Part shown: positions 29,248 through 38,089 of the stretch, one piece after another | How positions within the stretch are numbered: position 1 is the first letter of the stretch | Layout of the letters: every line of letters starts with the position of its first letter | Assembly (NCBI GenBank): GCA_016709445.1 | Contig: JADJMV010000006.1 | Span: 186,001-250,000, forward strand | Length of the DNA stretch: 64,000 nucleotides | Direction of reading: 5' to 3' | DNA from: Phycisphaerales bacterium | GTDB lineage: Bacteria; Planctomycetota; Phycisphaerae; Phycisphaerales; UBA1924 | Notes under the pieces: model-generated | What the model was told of the DNA's origin: nothing | Databases searched by the model: none | Seen by the model: only the letters and a program-made list of their open reading frames with translations | Made by a program: the position numbers and the translations under genes

Positions 29248-29589
29248 TCAGCCCGTGCGCTTCGTGGGTTCCTTCTTGGTTCGGACTGTGGCCTGCGGAA
29301 TCGGCTGGGTGCGGACCGGCCTGGCCAGCTGCGCGGCCCTGGATCGGGCCGCGGCCCGTTCCGGTCCGGGCTGGATGGTCTGGCTGATCATCTGGATATC
29401 CCCGTTGAGACGCGCCGCCTCTTCGTTCTCGCGTCGGATGGCCTCGTAGACCTCCTTGCGATGGACGGCGATGCTCGTCGGAGCGGTGATTCCCAGGCGC
29501 ACCTTGTCGCCGCGGATGTCAACGACCGTGATCTCGATCTCGTCTCCGATCATGATCGTTTCATCCCGCTGACGTGAGAGCACCAGCAT
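29248..29589 (-). CDS. csrA: Translational regulator CsrA with long C-terminal extension
   Basis: The first 62 residues are a standard CsrA: MLVLSRQRDETIMIGDEIEITVVDIRGDKVRLGITAP, with the RNA-binding residues L4, R6 and R44 (VHRKEVYEAI). CsrA dimers bind GGA-containing leaders, commonly over the ribosome site of flagellin mRNA. The usual length is 61-75 residues; here 113, with a basic, Pro/Arg/Lys-rich tail (QLARPVRTQPIPQATVRTKK). The start ATG at 29589 is fixed by homology and an upstream GAGGAG; a longer frame exists but adds no family sequence. It lies between fliW and flagellin 2. Confidence 0.95.
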   Translation of the reverse strand: MLVLSRQRDETIMIGDEIEITVVDIRGDKVRLGITAPTSIAVHRKEVYEAIRRENEEAARLNGDIQMISQTIQPGPERAAARSRAAQLARPVRTQPIPQATVRTKKEPTKRTG

Positions 29590-29752
29590 GGGTTGGCTCC
29601 TCGTAACGCAGGGTCTCCGCACGCCGACGGGCGGCGGAGCCTCGGTGAACGACGCGGCCGAACGAACGCCGCGGCGGGAAGTTGGTCCGTGTGGTCGGCG
29701 CGCGCCGGGCTTGCCGGCGAGGCCGCACGAACACTGTGCTTGAACGAATGGA

Positions 29753-30199
29753 TCAGGCCGTGGCGGCCTGAGTGGACGGCGTGACCTTGAGCAGGGGGTG
29801 GCGTGTCGTCCACTTCTTCTCGGCGAGCACCATCTGCTCTCCGGCGCGGGTGAGCGTGTTGATCACCAGCGGACCCTGCAGGTTGCCCGTGAGGGTCTGG
29901 TCCACCTTGTTCACGATCACGAACACCTGGGCGTCGGCCAGGTCACGCAGCTCGAGCGAGGTCATCTGCTCGGGCCGGATCTGGACGGCGTATTCGGTGA
30001 CGAACAGCGAAGGGTCCGTCACGACGAACGCCAGATCGGGATCCTCCACCGATTGCAGCCAGAAGAAGCACGCGTCCTCTCCGGGCTCCAATAGGCAGAA
30101 CCGTCGGTGCTGCGGAAACCCCAGCAGCCCCTTCGGGAAGGTGATCACGCGGTCCTCCGCGATCTCGATCACCCCGAAACGAGTGGTCCGCACTTCCAT
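29753..30199 (-). CDS. fliW: Flagellar assembly factor FliW
   Basis: A 148-residue protein from the ATG at 30199 (GGAG seven bases upstream). The conserved opening TTRFGVIEIAEDRVITFPKGLLGFPQHRRFCLLEP and VEDPDLAFVVTDP are diagnostic. FliW binds either free flagellin or CsrA; once flagellin is exported, FliW is freed to inactivate CsrA and flagellin is translated. Its place directly before csrA and flagellin 2 is the expected arrangement. Another possible start is six codons upstream. Confidence 0.95.
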   Translation of the reverse strand: MEVRTTRFGVIEIAEDRVITFPKGLLGFPQHRRFCLLEPGEDACFFWLQSVEDPDLAFVVTDPSLFVTEYAVQIRPEQMTSLELRDLADAQVFVIVNKVDQTLTGNLQGPLVINTLTRAGEQMVLAEKKWTTRHPLLKVTPSTQAATA

Positions 30200-30361
30200 G
30201 TGTGCGCTCCGGTTCACTCGGCCTCTTCCGTGTTATGGTCGCCGGCGATCCGCGCCGGCGGACTTCCTGTCCTCGACCGGGCCCGCGGCCGATACGGGCC
30301 CTTCATTCTTCGATCCAAGCCCGGGCACCAGACTTCCGTCCGATCCCGGCGATCCCGTCTC

Positions 30362-32437
30362 CTACGCGAGGAAATTCAGCAGGGAGAGGCTCGAGGCGAT
30401 GGCGGCGGTCTGCATCCCCGCCTGCAGCTGCGTCTGCAGGAGCGCAAGATTTGACGCCGCCTGCGCAAAGTCCGTGTCCTGAAGCTGGCTGAGCAGTGAC
30501 TGATCCAGCACCTTGCGATCCTCCTGAGCCGCCGTTTCCTTGTTCACGCGGTCGGCGTATCCGCCCACAAGCGCCCTGGTCTCCGCCAGCGTGTCGACCG
30601 CGCTGCTGATCTTCTCCCCCGCAAGACCTATGCCAGACGTGTCGTCGTTCTCCAGGGCTGCCCGCAGGTCGAGCAGCCAGGAGAAGATGTTGTCCGGACG
30701 CACCTTCGCCCGGTCCTGTCCCTGCAGCGTCGAGCCGTCCGTGCTCAGGCTGCCGCCGAGCAGGCCGAGATCGGAGGCGGCCTGCGAGTTGTTCCTCGCG
30801 TTGATCTGCAGGTTGCCCGTCATGCCCGGGGCCGTCGAGTCCTGCTCGAGGACGATGCCGTTGACGTCGTCCGCCAGACTCGCGCGGAAGAGGTTCTGGG
30901 AGTATCCCTGGTCGCCGAGTTGGATGGCGGCCTGGAAGTTGATCGCATCGATGACGTCGCCGACGGTGGCGGTATCGGCCGGCGTGAGATTCACGTCGAT
31001 GGTCGCGCCGTTGCCGAGTGTGATGGTGAAGTCGACGTCGAGGGTGGGGTCGGGGTCGCCCGACTCGGGGTTGAGGGAGCCCGAGACGATCCGGACGCCC
31101 CGTCCGTCGTTGAACTCGGCGAGGAGCGTATTGGTATCCAGCGATCGGATTCCCAAGGCCGAGGCGGTGCCGGCGTTCCCGGCGACCTCCTCGATGGCGA
31201 GGGCTCCGGCGCCGGTGGTGGCCACTTCGCTGTGGACGTTGATCCCCGTCCCCTCTTGATTGATCTCGACCCGGACGCCCAGGCCGGAGGACTCGATCTT
31301 GTTCTTCACGTCCTGGAGCGTTTCGGCCTGGCTGAGATCGACGATCCGGTTGAGGCCGTGGTTGCGGAGCCGGATCTGACCGAGTGAGGTCCCGCCGAGC
31401 CCTTGCAGATCGGCGACGGGGGTTGTCCACGTCAGCCGGGGGGCCAGGTCGAGCCCGGCGCCGCTGGTGGCGGAGAACGAAAGGCCGTCGTCGTCGGCGA
31501 GCCCCAGGTCGCGGGCGGTGGTGCCGGTGCCCTCGTCGTCGAAGAAGAGTCTTGGATTCGTCCCGCCGGCGTTGTCCACGTCGATCGTGAGGGTGGAGCC
31601 CTGGAAGCTCACGCCGCCCAGGCCCAGCACGGTCACGCCGTTCTCGGTCTCGTAGGCCTTGATGGCCTGGGTGATCCGGGCGGTCACGTCGCGGATGGTG
31701 CTCGCGCCGGAGAGATCGATGTTCTGGGTCGCCCCGCCATTGAAGGCGAACGTGATGACGCCGGGATTGACGCCGGCGCCCCGAGCCCCGTCGAGTTCGG
31801 CCAGCCGTGTGTCGGCCGAGACCTGCGGATCGAGGTCCACCCCCCCGACGACTCGGGAGGAGGTTGAGCCGAGCAGGGTGTCGCCGCCGAGGGTGATGGG
31901 GATCCGCCCGCCGATGTCGAGGTCGGTCGCGAGACCGGGGCCTTGGCCGGTGTAGCGGTAGCCGTCGAGGAAGGACTGGAGCGGCGGGTTGGCGGGGTCG
32001 CTCCCGCCGAAGATGTGGCCGACACGAGATTCGCGGTTGGCGATCTGGTACAGGCCCTGGATGATCGATTCGACGACGACGGCCTCGCTCTTGCGCTCCC
32101 CGGTGCTCGTCCCGGTATTGAGCTGCTGGGAGGCGATCGACTGGGCCTGGAGGAGCAGGTCGCCCGCCTCGCTCAGGGCCTGGTCGATGGTGGAGAGCGA
32201 GCTGCTGGCGAACTCGAGATTCGAGGAGATCTGGCCCCCGCGGCTGAGCCGGCTCTGCACGGCGGCGATTGCCACGGCCTTCACGGCGTCGTCGCTGGGC
32301 TTGGAGATCGCCTTGCCCGTCGCGATCTGGTTCGACGTCCGGAACATCGCGATGTTGGTGCGGGTGATATTGGCCAGGGAGAACTGCGACCTGAGGAGGT
32401 CGGGTACACGGCCGAGATTGGACGGGATGCTGCTCAC
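30362..32437 (-). CDS. flgL: Hook-filament junction protein FlgL, unusually long
   Basis: At 691 residues this is over twice the usual 300-400. The N terminus (LANITRTNIAMFRTSNQIATGKAISKPSDDAVKAVAIAAVQSRL) and C terminus (ALVGGYADRVNKETAAQEDRKVLDQSLLSQLQDTDFAQAASNLALLQTQLQAGMQTAA) are typical of FlgL. Between them, about residues 190-560, are inserted repeats of flagellin-like beta domains, for example IDLSGASTIRDVTARITQAI, IVDLSQAETLQDVKNKIESS and ATVGDVIDAINFQAAI, which resemble flagellin hook-IN motifs. It follows flgK by ten bases. Confidence 0.9.
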   Translation of the reverse strand: MSSIPSNLGRVPDLLRSQFSLANITRTNIAMFRTSNQIATGKAISKPSDDAVKAVAIAAVQSRLSRGGQISSNLEFASSSLSTIDQALSEAGDLLLQAQSIASQQLNTGTSTGERKSEAVVVESIIQGLYQIANRESRVGHIFGGSDPANPPLQSFLDGYRYTGQGPGLATDLDIGGRIPITLGGDTLLGSTSSRVVGGVDLDPQVSADTRLAELDGARGAGVNPGVITFAFNGGATQNIDLSGASTIRDVTARITQAIKAYETENGVTVLGLGGVSFQGSTLTIDVDNAGGTNPRLFFDDEGTGTTARDLGLADDDGLSFSATSGAGLDLAPRLTWTTPVADLQGLGGTSLGQIRLRNHGLNRIVDLSQAETLQDVKNKIESSGLGVRVEINQEGTGINVHSEVATTGAGALAIEEVAGNAGTASALGIRSLDTNTLLAEFNDGRGVRIVSGSLNPESGDPDPTLDVDFTITLGNGATIDVNLTPADTATVGDVIDAINFQAAIQLGDQGYSQNLFRASLADDVNGIVLEQDSTAPGMTGNLQINARNNSQAASDLGLLGGSLSTDGSTLQGQDRAKVRPDNIFSWLLDLRAALENDDTSGIGLAGEKISSAVDTLAETRALVGGYADRVNKETAAQEDRKVLDQSLLSQLQDTDFAQAASNLALLQTQLQAGMQTAAIASSLSLLNFLA

Positions 32438-32447
32438 GGGCGCTCCT

Positions 32448-34184
32448 CTAGATCGTGGCCAGCAGGGTGTCGAGCAGGTCCTTGGCGATGGTGATCACGC
32501 GGGCCGAGCCCTCGTACTGCTTCTGGTAGTTGATGAGGTTGATGGATTCCTCGTCGATGCTCACGCCGCTGGCGGCGGAGCGTTGGGCCTCGAGGCTCTG
32601 GCGGACGATCTGGGTCGAGTCGAGGCGGTCGGTGGCGTACTGGGTGTCGACGCCGATCTGCTGCACCCGCTCGCCCCAGTGCTCCTGGATTGTGGATCCC
32701 CCCAGCGAGTCCAGGCCGGTGGTCTGGAGGTCGGCGATCGCCAGGGCCGTGCCGTTGGCAACGAAGGCTCCGTTCTCCATCCGCCCGGTGGCGAGCCGGG
32801 AAGGATCGGAGAGCAGGTCGGCGCGGACGCCGATGTTGGCCGCGGTGGTGCCGGAGAAATAGGCGTTCACGCCGAGCACCGCCAGGGCGCCGGAGGTGTC
32901 GTCTGAGAAGGAGAACTCGTAGCCGGCGTCCGCATCGATCTTGAGCTGGCCAGCGGCGGTGAACGAGGCGGTCAGGTTGTCCATGCCATCGAGGGCGGCC
33001 CGGATGTCTTCGGCCGAGGTATCGTCGTCGAACCCCGACTCGCCGGCGTTCGTGATCCCGTCGAGGTCGACGTTGACGCGGACTGTCTTCACCAGCCCGC
33101 TGGACTGCTGCTTGACGTTCACGTAGAACCCGCCGTTCTCGGGGCTGAAGGGCAGCGAGGAGAGCGTGCCGTTGAGCGAGGAGTTCAGAGGCCTGGTGCG
33201 GTCCTCGGACGGGATCCCCAGCAGTCCCGTCGAGGTGGTCATGCCCCTCGAGCCTTGCCCGGTCGAGTGGAGCTTGTTGACCTGGTAGATGAGCTGCGCA
33301 GCGATCTCGTCCAGCGAGTCGAGGGTGTCCTCCACGCCGATATCCCGGCTGGTCAGGAGGCCGCCGATATTGCCACCCGAGAGGTTCAGCGGCTGGCCGT
33401 TCGTGGCCAGGGTGACCACTGAGGTCAGGCGCGACCCGTCGGAATCCTGGCGGATGTCGAGGCCGAGGTTGCGGGCGCCGAGAACCACGGGCGTGCCAGC
33501 GACCATCACGTCGTACTGGCCGCCGGACTGCTCCACAACGCTGACGTCGACGAGCTCGCTCAGGCTGGTCACGAGCATGTCGCGGGTGTCGCGCAGCTCG
33601 TTGGCGTTGGGTCTGCCCCGCTCGATGCGGGCGATGCTCTTGTTCAGTTCGGCGATCTGATCGAGCAGGCCGTTCGCCTGGGTGACCAGGCCTCCGAGCT
33701 GGCTCTGGATCTGGTCTCGCACTCCGACCACGTCCTTGCGGATCCGGTGCATGAACTCGGACAAGCGCTGGCCCTGCTGGACGACGACGGTGCTCGATTG
33801 CTCGAGGTTGGCCGCCTCCGACCAGGTGCTGAAGAAGCCCGCAAGCTCGCTGGAGAAGTCGTTTCCCGTGAGTTCCTGGAGGGACGATTCCAGCGAGCTG
33901 AGCGAGTCCAGTTCGGCCGAGGCCGCGGCCTCGTCGGACTGGCTCGTCCACAGGCGCGACTGCAGCGCCGAGGAGACCTGGCGGCGGATGTCGGAGATGC
34001 TGACGCCGCGCCCGATGGTGCCCGCGGCGCCGAGGCTCTGTCCGCGGCTGGGGGCGAGCGACATGATCTGACGCGAGTACCCGGGAGTGGAAGCGTTGGC
34101 GATGTTGTTGGCCGAGACCTGGACGCCAGCCTGGCTGGCGCTCAGCCCGCTTCTCCCGATCAACATGGCGGCGGTCAGGCTCAT
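32448..34184 (-). CDS. flgK: Hook-associated protein FlgK
   Basis: A 578-residue first hook-filament junction protein. The start (MSLTAAMLIGRSGLSASQAGVQVSANNIANASTPGYSRQIM) has the rod/hook N-terminal signature, and the C terminus (GVSIDEESINLINYQKQYEGSARVITIAKDLLDTLLATI) is the matching helix pair. Length and organisation fit the family. It is separated from flgN by seven bases and from flgL by ten, so all three are one transcript, in the order usual for many bacteria. Confidence 0.95.
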   Translation of the reverse strand: MSLTAAMLIGRSGLSASQAGVQVSANNIANASTPGYSRQIMSLAPSRGQSLGAAGTIGRGVSISDIRRQVSSALQSRLWTSQSDEAAASAELDSLSSLESSLQELTGNDFSSELAGFFSTWSEAANLEQSSTVVVQQGQRLSEFMHRIRKDVVGVRDQIQSQLGGLVTQANGLLDQIAELNKSIARIERGRPNANELRDTRDMLVTSLSELVDVSVVEQSGGQYDVMVAGTPVVLGARNLGLDIRQDSDGSRLTSVVTLATNGQPLNLSGGNIGGLLTSRDIGVEDTLDSLDEIAAQLIYQVNKLHSTGQGSRGMTTSTGLLGIPSEDRTRPLNSSLNGTLSSLPFSPENGGFYVNVKQQSSGLVKTVRVNVDLDGITNAGESGFDDDTSAEDIRAALDGMDNLTASFTAAGQLKIDADAGYEFSFSDDTSGALAVLGVNAYFSGTTAANIGVRADLLSDPSRLATGRMENGAFVANGTALAIADLQTTGLDSLGGSTIQEHWGERVQQIGVDTQYATDRLDSTQIVRQSLEAQRSAASGVSIDEESINLINYQKQYEGSARVITIAKDLLDTLLATI

Positions 34185-34191
34185 GGCGTCC

Positions 34192-34716
34192 TCAGCTGGT
34201 CATATCGATGCCGGTGACAACGGCGGCGCCACGCTCTACACGCCCACCCGGGCCGTAGGTGCCCGCGTGGCTGAGTCCTCGCTGCACCTGCTGCATCACC
34301 CCGCGGACGTGCCGGAGCATGGCCTCGGTGGCGACGCGCAGGCGCTTCTGCTCGGACTGCGCCTGGAGCACCAGCTCGCGGAGGGAGCCGGCGAGGTCCA
34401 GGGAACGCGAGCGCTGGGGTTCGGTGAGGTGGAGCGCGAGCTCTGAGAGCGTCGCCTCCGGCCGGTCGGGCGCCATGGCGGCGACGAGCTGCCGGCGTTC
34501 GGTGTCGAGTTCGGCGACTCTCGATGTCGCGGCGGCGATCTCGTCGCGGGTCGTGGCGATGGCCATGGGGTTCGCCCGGCGCATCGCCTCACGGTGGGCG
34601 CCGGTCGCGCGGAGCAGCCACTCGTGGGCGGTCACGAGGTCGTGGAGCAGCCCCTCGAGCGATCGGGGCGCCGGGCGGGCCTGGTTGTCGTCAGACTTCC
34701 CTGTCTGTGTCCGCAT
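34192..34716 (-). CDS. flgN: FlgN-family export chaperone
   Basis: A 174-residue helical protein (LEGLLHDLVTAHEWLLRATGAHREAMRRANPMAIATTRDEI... SLRELVLQAQSEQKRLRVATEAMLRHVRGVMQQVQRGL). FlgN chaperones FlgK and FlgL to the export gate. The position immediately before flgK and the helical pattern support the name more than exact motifs, as this family is divergent. The tail ends GPGGRVERGAAVVTGIDMTS. Confidence 0.75.
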   Translation of the reverse strand: MRTQTGKSDDNQARPAPRSLEGLLHDLVTAHEWLLRATGAHREAMRRANPMAIATTRDEIAAATSRVAELDTERRQLVAAMAPDRPEATLSELALHLTEPQRSRSLDLAGSLRELVLQAQSEQKRLRVATEAMLRHVRGVMQQVQRGLSHAGTYGPGGRVERGAAVVTGIDMTS

Positions 34717-34743
34717 CGCCGAGTCCTCCGGCCGCGTGGTTGG

Positions 34744-35139
34744 CTACACCCGGATCTGGGTGGGGTGGCTGGTCGCTCCGGCACTCCGCAGATCGCGTGC
34801 CAGGCGGTCGACGAGCGGGAATCGCGCTGCGCGGGTGAACTCCCGCGCAAATCTCGCGTCGAGCATGGACTGAAACTGCTTCTCGCCGTTGGTGGGGGCG
34901 AACGGCGGGGCCGCTCTGTTGGTCTCGCGGACCTGCTTGAGGATGGGCTCGACGAGCACCATCGAGACAAACTCCTCGGCTGCCTTGCGTGCCTCGTCGG
35001 CCTTCGGCCCGCGCTCCTGCTGGGCCCTGGCCGTATCGAGCAGGTGGCGGAATTCGGCCTCGCGGCGCGGCGCAACCTCCGCCGCGGGGCCGGGGATCGA
35101 GGTGCGGAGCAGTCCGGGCTGGAGGGGTGCGGTTTCCAT
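34744..35139 (-). CDS. FlgJ N-terminal-type rod-binding protein
   Basis: A 131-residue protein from the ATG at 35139, three bases after the flgI stop. The segment KADEARKAAEEFVSMVLVEPILKQVRETNRAAPPFAPTNGEKQFQSMLDARFAREFTRA matches the rod-binding domain of FlgJ. The C-terminal muramidase domain of enterobacterial FlgJ is absent, so peptidoglycan opening would need another enzyme. Order flgI-flgJ is conserved. The start is fixed by spacing from flgI; the frame is open much further upstream only as antisense shadow of flgI sequence. Confidence 0.85.
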   Translation of the reverse strand: METAPLQPGLLRTSIPGPAAEVAPRREAEFRHLLDTARAQQERGPKADEARKAAEEFVSMVLVEPILKQVRETNRAAPPFAPTNGEKQFQSMLDARFAREFTRAARFPLVDRLARDLRSAGATSHPTQIRV

Positions 35140-35141
35140 GC

Positions 35142-36257
35142 TCACTCGACGATCAGCTTGGCGTGGAGGCAGCCCTGCTTGTGGATCTGCTGGATGATCG
35201 AGATCTGGTCCTTGGTCGGGATATTGAGCTGGTCGAAGGCCTTGAGCAGGTCGTCGAGCTTGGTCATCCCGGGCTCGTCGGACTCGGTCGTCACCCCGAG
35301 CCAGTTCGTGGTGGTCACCAATGGGTCGGCCGCCGTGGGCACCGGGCGCGGCTCGGTCTTCCGGATCGAGATCCCGTCCATGGCGACGGCGACCGGGCTG
35401 ACGCGGACATCGCCGGTGAAGGTGATCGCTCCCGTCCGGACGTTGCAGATCACCTGCGGCGGCAGCCTCAGGAGCGCCTCGGAGACCTGGGTGGACATCA
35501 CCTCGCCGATGAAGGCCGCCTTGTCCCCCATCTCGGCCTCGGGGATGTCCACCATGATCGTGCGGTCGTCGGCGGCCTTGGCGATGCGCATGCCCGCGGC
35601 GGCCGGGGTATTGAAGTAGTTGTCGTTGATCGCGGTGGCGACCTGGGCGGCGGCGGCGAACCCGCGGTAGTGGGGTTCGAGCACCAGGTCGAAGTGCGTA
35701 TCCGGGGACGGCATCTGGAGTTCTTTGATGATCTGGGCGCCCGCCGCGACCCTGGCGGTCGTGGGGTGCGCCGGGTCGAGCATCATGATGGGGCCCGACG
35801 CCATCGCGTAGACCGGGGAGGCGGGGAGGGGGCCCGTGAGCGCGGCGATGAACAATTCGCCGCCCTCCAGGCTGGAAGCGGTGCCCAGTGTGGCGACGGT
35901 GATGTCGAGCGAGTCGTTGAGCTTGGCGCCGCCGGCGGGGATCTCGCAGGTCACCATCACCAGCGCCACGCTCTTGGTCTTCTCGAGTTCCTTGAGGTCG
36001 GGCATTGGGTTGCCGTTCTTCTGCAGCACGGCCGCGAGGGGGCGAACCATCGCCATTTCCTTGCCCGAGTCCCCCGTGCCGCTGAGGCCCATGACCAGGC
36101 CGAGCCCCTGGAGCTTGAAGCGGCTGTCGGATGCCATGCGGGAGATGTTCTGGACGGTCATGGTCTGGGCGGACGCGACCGACGCGCATGGGCCGATGAG
36201 GGTGCAGAGGGCGAGCAGTGGGGCGAGCAGCGGGTGGGGGGCGGGGCGGTGTCGCAT
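35142..36257 (-). CDS. flgI: Flagellar P-ring protein FlgI
   Basis: A 371-residue periplasmic ring subunit. A signal peptide (LLAPLLALCTLIGPCASVASAQ) precedes RFKLQGLGLVMGLSGTGDSGKEMAMVRPLAAVLQKNG, KSVALVMVTCEIPAGGAKLNDSLDITVATLGTASSLEGGELFIAALTG, all typical of FlgI. It ends with LDDLLKAFDQLNIPTKDQISIIQQIHKQGCLHAKLIVE. The presence of a P-ring gene implies a peptidoglycan layer and outer membrane. It lies 18 bases from flgH and two bases before the FlgJ-like gene. Confidence 0.95.
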   Translation of the reverse strand: MRHRPAPHPLLAPLLALCTLIGPCASVASAQTMTVQNISRMASDSRFKLQGLGLVMGLSGTGDSGKEMAMVRPLAAVLQKNGNPMPDLKELEKTKSVALVMVTCEIPAGGAKLNDSLDITVATLGTASSLEGGELFIAALTGPLPASPVYAMASGPIMMLDPAHPTTARVAAGAQIIKELQMPSPDTHFDLVLEPHYRGFAAAAQVATAINDNYFNTPAAAGMRIAKAADDRTIMVDIPEAEMGDKAAFIGEVMSTQVSEALLRLPPQVICNVRTGAITFTGDVRVSPVAVAMDGISIRKTEPRPVPTAADPLVTTTNWLGVTTESDEPGMTKLDDLLKAFDQLNIPTKDQISIIQQIHKQGCLHAKLIVE

Positions 36258-36275
36258 GGCGGATCCTCCGCGGCG

Positions 36276-36971
36276 TCAGAAGTTGAAAATGGTCTCGAGG
36301 ATTCGGGGGATCAACCCCTTCTTGGCGGTGGCATCGACCTCGCCCTCGGTCGTCTGCACGACGTTCAGATTGGCGAGCTGCGATGAGGTGACCGTGTTGC
36401 TGTCGGTCACGTCCGCCTGGCGGCACGTGCCGGAGAGCACGATCAGCTTGGATTCACGCCCGGAGGTCACGCTCTTCTTGGCCTCGAGCACGAGCGTGCC
36501 GTTGGGCTTGACATCGATGACCACGGCGGTAATCCGGGCGACGAATCGGTCGGACCGCTTGGCCTGTCCCTCGCCCTTGAATTTCTGCTTGCTGTTCAGG
36601 TCCAGCGTCGAGAGCCCGGTTCGGTCGCCCTCCTGCAGGCGCAGTTCGAGCAGCTGCATGAGATCGGGGAACTGATTGATCGCGGCGGAGAGGTCGTAGT
36701 CCTTTTTGGTGTCGAGGGTCTGCTTGCTCTCGGCCGAGCTCGATTCGTCGATGAGGATGGTCACCTGGTCATGGACCGCGAACTTGCGGGGTGGCGGCAC
36801 ATCGACGAAGAGCATGCTGACCTCCCGAAGCGGGGCCGCGGGATCGGCGTCGCCGATGTCATTCACCGGAACGGCCACCGGCTGGGTGTAGAAGCTCTGG
36901 GCGTGGGCTGCGCCGGCAAGCGCGAGAAGTGCGCCCCAGGCGGCGAGGCGGGGCAAGTTTGGCCGGATCAT
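36276..36971 (-). CDS. flgH: Flagellar L-ring protein FlgH, without lipobox
   Basis: A 231-residue outer-membrane ring subunit: REVSMLFVDVPPPRKFAVHDQVTILIDESSSAESKQTLDTKKDYDLS, FKGEGQAKRSDRFVARITAVVIDVKPNGTLVLEAKKSV and ESKLIVLSGTCRQADVTDSNTVTSSQLANLNVV are the conserved blocks. The N-terminal signal (AAWGALLALAGAAHAQSFY) ends in a standard signal-peptidase I site and has no cysteine, whereas FlgH is normally a lipoprotein. Another export or anchoring mode is therefore likely. Its start is 27 bases past the flgA stop. Confidence 0.93.
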   Translation of the reverse strand: MIRPNLPRLAAWGALLALAGAAHAQSFYTQPVAVPVNDIGDADPAAPLREVSMLFVDVPPPRKFAVHDQVTILIDESSSAESKQTLDTKKDYDLSAAINQFPDLMQLLELRLQEGDRTGLSTLDLNSKQKFKGEGQAKRSDRFVARITAVVIDVKPNGTLVLEAKKSVTSGRESKLIVLSGTCRQADVTDSNTVTSSQLANLNVVQTTEGEVDATAKKGLIPRILETIFNF

Positions 36972-36998
36972 CGATCGCCCTCCGACTGCGTCGGCGCC

Positions 36999-38066
36999 CT
37001 ACTGCGCCGTCGCGGAGTCGGACGCAACCAGCGTGCCGGGCTCCGAGGGGCCGACAACGGCCTCCCCGCGTTCCACCACGGTGGCACGGAACCGCTGCCT
37101 GGAGTCGCTCACGGCGGCAAACTCGATGGATTGGCCCCCGGCCCCATCTTCGGTCGCCACGGCGATGCGTCGCATCACCATGTTATTGAGCAGCACTTTG
37201 ACGTAGACCCGGTCGCCCTTGTGGACGACGATTGGCGGCTCGATCATCTGGCCGGTCAGCAGGTCGCCGGGACCGATCCGGCGGCGCGCGACGGAGCCGA
37301 TCGCCGCGCCCGGGCCGACGGCCGGGTCGCCGGGCCGGAGCCAGCGTTCGTCGACGCTCACATCTTCCGGTGTCAGGGTCGAACCCCGCTCGACCGTCCG
37401 CCCGGCGGTGGCCACCTGCCGCCGGACGAGCACGCCGACCCGGACCGTGCGTCGGAGCGAGCGTCCGTTGGCCTCGTGGAGCACCACGGCGAACGGCATC
37501 CGCTCCGAGGAGCCCACCGCGGCAATCTCGACGGTCCGCCCGGTCAGCGAGGTGTCGAGCGTCTGGGCGTCCGCCGCCTCGAATTCGAGCCGCAGGTCTG
37601 ACGCCGGAGCGCGGAGGAGGCGGACAAGCTCGTTGGCGATGGCGCCCCGGACGGTTGTGAGCGAGACGAGCGACTCGGCCCCAGCAGGACCGGAGGGTTT
37701 CGTGAGGGCGGTGTCGCGGGCGGGCGCCGCCGCGGGGGCAACGATCTGCACGTCGCACCGGGAGCCGCTCATAGCGATCATGCCCGCGGGCAGCCCGAGT
37801 TCCTGCTTCAGGCGTGCCCGGACCGACTCGAGTTCGATCTCGATCCAGCCACGGGCATCGCGGGGTTGGGCCGCGGGGTCCTCGGCGATGACCACCCTGG
37901 CGAGGCTCTCGGCGTCGGGCCCCGAGACCGTGGCGATATCGGCGACGACCAGCGGCGCTCCTGGCGAGATCCGGGCGGTGCGGCGGAGGGCCAGCGTGTT
38001 CTGGGCCGATGCCGCTCCCGCGACCCCGAACAGGATGAGCGCCCCAAGAAGCCTCCGTGCGTTCAT
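36999..38066 (-). CDS. flgA: Flagella basal body P-ring chaperone FlgA
   Basis: A 355-residue periplasmic protein with a signal peptide (LLGALILFGVAGAASAQ). The C-terminal half is an SAF domain: VGVLVRRQVATAGRTVERGSTLTPEDVSVDERWL...AIGSVARRRIGPGDLLTGQMIEPPIVVHKGDRVYVKVLL, as in FlgA that assists P-ring assembly. At 355 residues it is longer than the 220-residue enterobacterial form because of an N-terminal extension (about residues 25-190). It lies between flgG and flgH. Confidence 0.88.
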   Translation of the reverse strand: MNARRLLGALILFGVAGAASAQNTLALRRTARISPGAPLVVADIATVSGPDAESLARVVIAEDPAAQPRDARGWIEIELESVRARLKQELGLPAGMIAMSGSRCDVQIVAPAAAPARDTALTKPSGPAGAESLVSLTTVRGAIANELVRLLRAPASDLRLEFEAADAQTLDTSLTGRTVEIAAVGSSERMPFAVVLHEANGRSLRRTVRVGVLVRRQVATAGRTVERGSTLTPEDVSVDERWLRPGDPAVGPGAAIGSVARRRIGPGDLLTGQMIEPPIVVHKGDRVYVKVLLNNMVMRRIAVATEDGAGGQSIEFAAVSDSRQRFRATVVERGEAVVGPSEPGTLVASDSATAQ

Positions 38067-38089
38067 GGCGCCGACCTCCCGTCAGTGGC

